Shown here: in pieces, positions 59,119-64,000 of the stretch
Position numbering within the stretch: position 1 is the stretch's first letter
How the letters are laid out: every line of letters begins with the position of its first letter
Assembly: GCA_936450465.1 (NCBI GenBank)
Contig: OW388291.1
Coordinates: forward strand, 80,861,436-80,925,435
Direction of reading: 5' to 3'
Source: Gibbula magus
Lineage: Eukaryota; Mollusca; Gastropoda; Trochida; Trochidae
DNA length: 64,000 nucleotides
Translations under genes and position numbers: made by a program
The notes under the pieces: model-generated
Seen by the model: the letters and a program-made list of their open reading frames with translations, nothing else
Told to the model about the DNA's origin: nothing
Databases searched by the model: none

Positions 59119-61362
59119 TTTTTAGCTCATCAGGCCTGAAAGGCCCGATGGGCTTACGGCATTGGATGGCGTCCGTCCGTAAACTTTTCACTTTTTCGAC
59201 TTCTTCTCCAGAACCAAGGACTCCAGAGAGCTGAAATTTTATGTACAGACTCCTTGGCTGAAGGGAATTCTAAATTGAAGGTTTGGTGACCCTGTGACCC
59301 CAAATGTGGCTCACGGGGGTCATTACCTAAAAAGCTATTTTCATCTTCTTCTCCAGTCCCAATGAACGTAGAGAGCCGAAATTTTATGTACAGACTCCTT
59401 GACTGAAGGGGATTCTAAATTGTAGATTTGGTGACCGTGAGACCCCAAATATGGGTCACAGAGGCAGTGAACTAAAATGCTATTTTCATCTTCTTCTCCA
59501 GTCCCAATGGTTCTAGCTAGGTGAAATTTTATGTACAGACTCCTTGGCTGTAAGGGATTTTAAATTGTAAATTTGGTGAGCCTGTGACCCCAAATATGGG
59601 TCACAGGGATCATTACCTAAAAGCCTATTTCAGTTTTCACCATCTTTCTGAGATTTTATGTGCACTTCAGCCAGTAAGTAGGTAAGGGAGGTAATCCCAA
59701 AGAAAAGACCTGAGGGAAAGGCATTTAATCTTTCTGATGTGAGAGTTCTAACATGTGCTTTGAGAATATAATATGTCTGATGAAAAAGAGATGTTGAGAA
59801 TTAAAAACTTAGAATTGGCGGTCAAACAAAAATTATAAGTCATATTTCATCTTTGTCTCACATTTCACATATGAGTAATTATTTGTATTTTGCAAGTGAG
59901 TTACTGATAAAGGTACACAAGTCTAAAAGTATTCTAAAGACTTAATACAGAATCTTTATTAAATCTTATATAATGTTCTTCGAAATTTAAGAGTAAATAA
60001 TGGAGTTTTTGAATATCTCATGATATTGTGTAATTAATTTGGAGAATTAATTAATTAATTAATTAGAATTTCCAGTACGAGTCAATTTTGTATACCATAT
60101 TTATATCATAGTTTATACTTTATAACTGATTTAGTTTTCTATTAACTTTGCAGTTAATTTATTCAATAGGAACAAGAAATAAGATAAATGTCTACATTAT
60201 GGACATGTTTAATGTGAATCTATTTGAAATGAGAACTACTGAATACCCTTTGAAGGATTAACTTGAAGAGGAATTAAAAATTTGTTATTTTACATGAGAT
60301 ATGTAAACTGAATATGACTGGTGATGACTGGTGATAGCATAGGACTATAAAAGAAGTAGCTACATGAGATTGTGACACCACATCTATTTTCATCTTCTTC
60401 TCCAGTACAGAAAAATAATAAATTGTAGGAAAAACAACATCTAACATATAAATTTTACTGACTGTGAGTCCAGTGTCTGCATGTTATGTAATTGCATTGT
60501 GTTGACCCGGGGGTGACCACTCCCTGGCAGAAGGATGAAAACTGATAGTATCACAGAGGTTTCAGGTTACTTCAAACTACTGTGCAGCGCTGTGTTATGG
60601 ACTGTGTGTGAGACTGCTTCAGTCTTAAAACTGACTCTAAAAAAAAGAGAATTTATTCATAGAATATCACCATTCTACCAAATATTGAAAAGGAGCCTAT
60701 AAGAAATGGTGAAAAAGAATTTACTAAAAAAATTTCACCAATTTATTAAGTATTGAAATGGAGCCTATGAGAAATGGGATTTTCAAAAACCTTGGCTCCT
60801 ATTCATTATGTAATAAATGTTGATATTTCCAGAATGCAAGTAAGAATTAAAACAATATAATGATATTTATATTTATAATGAATGTGGATTAATGTGTAAC
60901 CAATTTTGATAATAAAAAAATTTATGACTTGGCAATGTCTTATAATTAGCAAGGGTCATGACCTAAAAAAAGTTTTTTTCATTTTCTTCTACAGCCCCAG
61001 GCCATTATTGCAATAGCTGACAGTGGTGAATTGTATGCAAAGAATTGTATATTCATTATTATATAATGTGTGTACGATATTAAAAAATAGTATGATCTCT
61101 CCACCACATTTTTATATGTTTGATACCAGCAATTTATTTCCAAGCTACAAAACAAACACTTGCACATATATTACACGAATAACATCTATGGCATTTATTA
61201 TCTTTGCATATATTGTCATACTAACATTTTATAACAAATAACATGTTTCTGTGCAACTTTGTGTTGCTCTTTCAACACATATATATAGCAGATTGCCAAA
61301 GTTATGGTAACAAAATATTTTAAAACTGCTTTAATCATTTACTACCTAGATTCTTATTACTA
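59119..61362 (+). mobile_element. AGCTCATC element, long copy 5 (paralog of 18673-21042)
   Basis: It starts TTTTTAGCTCATCAGGCCTG and is colinear with copy 1 through its ~150-bp units and long interior (for example CTCACATTTCACATATGAGT, GGAGCCTATAAGAAATGG, CTACAGCCCCAGGCCATTAT). It carries about 110 bases absent from copy 1 at about 61145-61256. It loses similarity after TAGATTCTTATTACTA, without the GATGAGCT right end. Confidence 0.8.
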
Positions 61363-62657
61363 CTTTTCAGATCACTTGAACTACCTTCGAGAGACCATTT
61401 TAATGTTGGCTGCTCAAAGGGAAATGTACTCGCATGGATAACCGATTCCATGTACATTCATTTTCCAACTCACGATTATTATTCAGCCATTGGTAACACT
61501 TATTTACATTTTCGTGAGAGCACTTTATTTCAGTAAGAACGGCGTGCTGCAGCTGTAAAAGTAAACTTCACACATAAATCAAGGACAGAAGATCAGTGAT
61601 TCAAAGCAATTGTTTTAATTCTACACTGAGGTAATAATATATATGTTATTACAAATGTAAACACAATTGCATTGATATTCAAATGTTTTCTTTTTATGAC
61701 ATTAAATGGTTCATAATTTTCCCCATACAAGGCCAACATTATTAGACACTTTAACTGAAAAATTCCATTCTGTTTTTAATGACATCAAGAAAAGTATTAT
61801 CCAAAACATGTTTTTTAACAATAAAAGGTTCCCTTATTGAAACAAGATGCAAGAAGAATTACCTCCCTTGCATTGCTGAGTCCAGGAATTTGTGATGAAG
61901 TGATAAAGGTGGATATCAGTTTCTATACATTGATTAAAGGTAGGTATTGAGCATAAGGTTTCATTCACTTTCTGGATAGGGGTCATTAACATTGAATGTT
62001 GACTTTAATCTTCTTTCGTGGGAGATGTATAAATAGAAGGGTCTCCACAATCATTTAACACTCCCTTGCATTCAAGTTTGAAATCTATCTTTGGCAATAA
62101 AATGAAAATGGTGCAATTAGAAATTATTTGCATGACTCTAATGACAACTACTGAGGGCTATGTATTTATTTGTACATGATAATGATGCAGTAGTCTATAA
62201 GCATAAGAATATAAGATATATTATCTACAATATTTCAAATTATTTAACAATTTATACAAAATGTGAATATATTATACCACTTGACAGAGAATAATAACTA
62301 TCTTCTTCAAAGGAAAAAACTGCTTTAATGTGATTGTCTGGTGTAAATTTGTCTGAATATTGTAGATATATTCCAGGTAAGCGGAACAGGTTCAGAATAG
62401 AAGAATAATTTCATAAATATTGGTTGGTTTTTTAAATTTCATTGGGAAATACTTTTGAGAGTTTTTTTTTTCTTCTTCTTTTCTTCTTCCAAATTTCCAT
62501 TCTATTGTAGGAGATTCCAAAAATAATCTCTTCTTTTTTTGCCTAACGACAAAGTATTAAATTTCACAGGTATATATAAGAGATGATTACTAATCAGGCA
62601 AAATAGATTCAGACTGTTACAGAATTGATATACATAAACATATAAACATTGACTACA
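61363..62657. other. Intergenic sequence between repeat and NSL1-like gene, no other gene seen
   Basis: AT-rich; it would include the 3' UTR of the minus-strand gene. The pyrimidine-rich run TTTTTTTTTCTTCTTCTTTT is near 62463. No other exon was recognised. Confidence 0.5.
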
Positions 62658-62876
62658 TTACAATTTAATTTTCATTAAAAAATCTTCGTGATGAGCTGGT
62701 TTGTTTCCAATGGATGAGTTTTCAAAATGACTGAGTGGACCGTTCTGATGAGAGGTATTCTTGTAACCATTTCTTCCATTATTTTCGAATATAACCTTAT
62801 CAGTCTTTGAGGGCTGCTTCAGGATAGAGACTGCCGTCTGAAGCTTCTCAGCATTTTCAAGTGAGCTTGTCACAGA
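62658..62876 (-). CDS. NSL1-like gene, terminal exon
   Basis: Read on the minus strand, the acceptor tttcttgcag precedes TCT GTG ACA AGC. The frame (phase 0) runs 72 codons to TAA. The product SVTSSLENAEKLQTAVSILK continues the helical segment of the previous exon. It then becomes polar and probably disordered (Asn, Ser, His rich) and ends MKIKL. Disordered C-terminal tails are common among kinetochore subunits. See the exon at 63623 for the family argument. Confidence 0.7.
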   Translation of the reverse strand, partial: SVTSSLENAEKLQTAVSILKQPSKTDKVIFENNGRNGYKNTSHQNGPLSHFENSSIGNKPAHHEDFLMKIKL

Positions 62877-63149
62877 CTGCAAGAAATTCACATGCTCTTA
62901 ATAGTTATATTTGATGTTTAAAGGTTCAGTGTAAATGATAGTTTGAATACAACATGAAATACTAAAAAACAATGAGTAAACTCACATACAAATTGTTCAA
63001 CTTTAGAATCAAAATCAATTAAAAGTCCACAATCTACTGGTATAATATGATACAGTGAGTTACTGTTTAACGCCACTTTGGCAGTATGGCAATCATTAGC
63101 GGTGATATAATATTATACAAGTTACAGTACAAAAAGTACATATTATCAC

Positions 63150-63278
63150 CTTAGTGAGAGACCTGAGGCCTGAAAAAGACTCTTCTAGTTCTGGTTTCAA
63201 TTTCAGTTCAGTCATCAATGATTTGCCTTCCTTAGGTGAGAATGCTTCTTTGTCATCATTTTGAACTTCAACTTTGGC
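63150..63278 (-). CDS. NSL1-like gene, internal exon
   Basis: This minus-strand exon of 43 codons lies between acceptor gtttttttgtag and donor AAG/gtgata, phase 0 at both ends. It is too short to stand out as an open frame but is set by splice sites and frame. It encodes AKVEVQNDDKEAFSP then LMTELKLKPELEESFSGL and RSLTK. The length and charged, helical character match the region of NSL1 after the KRK-PR motif. Confidence 0.7.
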
Positions 63279-63622
63279 CTACAAAAAAACAAAGTACACG
63301 ACATAAAATGAGGGATCAATATAAGACAGTCTTTCAAGGATAGTTGTTTGATTTATGGTTTGAAAATTGTAAATTTTACATGAAAATTGTACATGTCTAA
63401 TCACTGTTGTTCCTAGAAGTCACCCCAGAGAAATTTGACCTCCCTTAAATATGTGAGAAGTGTGATACTGGTACGTTTACCATTATAAAGGGTCCCACAC
63501 ACAAAGATTCAACCAAAATGATCCCCTCAGCCATTCATCTAAGAACAAAGCTGAGTAATATTTACAACAATTGTTAGTACTCTTCATTCAGTAGATTCTA
63601 TAAAAACAAACATGCAGCCTAC

Positions 63623-63783
63623 CAAGTAAAAAGCATTCTTATTGATGCCTTCATAAACTTCCTCTTCACAGAACCGTGGATGAAACTTTCTTTTCCTTGC
63701 GACCCGCAAGATGGCATTATCCAAGTTCGGTGTCAGTTCGTTGTTGAGAAAGTTCTTCTTTTCAAGATCAACAGGTTCAAATT
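63623..63783 (-). CDS. NSL1-like gene (MIS12 kinetochore complex subunit), internal exon
   Basis: This minus-strand exon lies between acceptor tcgtctgcag and donor TTG/gtaggc. It starts with two bases of a split codon and ends in phase 0. It encodes FEPVDLEKKNFLNNELTP, then LDNAILRVARKRKFHPRF. The spacing D-x-x-I-x-x-x-A-x-K-R-K-x-x-P-R equals that recalled for NSL1, the MIS12 complex subunit that helps tie centromeric chromatin to the outer kinetochore. About 8 of 16 positions are identical there. Similarity outside that block is weak, so another helical nuclear protein with a basic motif is possible. The gene runs off the right edge and is tail-to-tail with POLE2. Confidence 0.6.
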
Positions 63784-63911
63784 CTGCAGACGAATCAATC
63801 ACATAAAAGACATCTTAAATCAATAAATTCAAATTGTACTGATTTAAAAAGACATGTATAGAGAGAAAACCCTCTGATCACTGTTTATTTTGATTGTAAA
63901 TACTATTTTAC

Positions 63912-63964
63912 TGATGTGATAAACATGGCTGGCATTCATTCTGTCCCACTCTCGTATTTTCTTC
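63912..63964 (-). CDS. Possible further upstream exon of the NSL1-like gene
   Basis: On the minus strand a strong acceptor (tttcttcattcctgtag) is followed by 53 bases and a CA/gtaaaa donor. The phase needed by the 63783 exon (one base left over) gives an open reading KKIREWDRMNASHVYHI. The Trp-containing segment could match the region just before the conserved block in NSL1, but the similarity is too weak to be sure. Confidence 0.4.
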
Positions 63965-64000
63965 CTACAGGAATGAAGAAATTCAATCATTCTGTACTTT

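Overview
The window is animal nuclear DNA. It is AT-rich and intron-rich with spliceosomal genes, and repeats fill most of it. The repeats (an AGCTCATCAGGCC…GATGAGCT element, CCGTCCGTCC-bearing elements, several tRNA-derived SINEs, small inverted-repeat elements, long minisatellites) and the protein divergence suggest a lophotrochozoan, most likely a bivalve mollusc. That assignment is inference from repeat style, not from a species-specific match.

The main gene is POLE2, the B subunit of DNA polymerase epsilon, on the + strand. Nine exons (428-511, 898-954, 1404-1525, 1963-2104, 2678-2798, 3243-3357, 5098-5281, 6147-6323, 47163-47246) join in frame to 1086 nt. They give the C-terminal 361 residues and the stop; the N-terminal exons lie left of the window. 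One intron (955-1403) is an apparent minor-spliceosome AT-AC intron. The last intron is about 40.8 kb (6324-47162), and the final 27 codons sit alone on its far side. The stop codon lies in the first units of a 33-bp minisatellite that would form most of the 3' UTR.

The giant intron holds, from left to right: a SINE fragment; a 6.5-kb complex of hairpin-ended elements arranged head to tail (9934-16420); three copies of the AGCTCATC element; a minisatellite with 24-28 bp units (26.4-27.8 kb); a possible TATA promoter plus a 124-codon open exon that looks like the N-terminus of a transcription factor (30.47-31.03 kb); a SINE whose CTCACC tail has expanded to about 0.9 kb of almost G-free sequence (34.0-35.1 kb); further SINEs; and small inverted-repeat elements.

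Right of POLE2 are a second block of minisatellites (49.4-51.2 kb), SINEs, foldback elements and a second 2.2-kb copy of the long AGCTCATC element (59.1-61.4 kb). At the right edge, tail-to-tail with POLE2, is the 3' part of a minus-strand gene (62658 to the edge) that resembles NSL1, a MIS12 kinetochore complex subunit.

No rRNA, CRISPR, bacterial operon or intact transposase gene was seen. Most long open frames are translations of tandem repeats.
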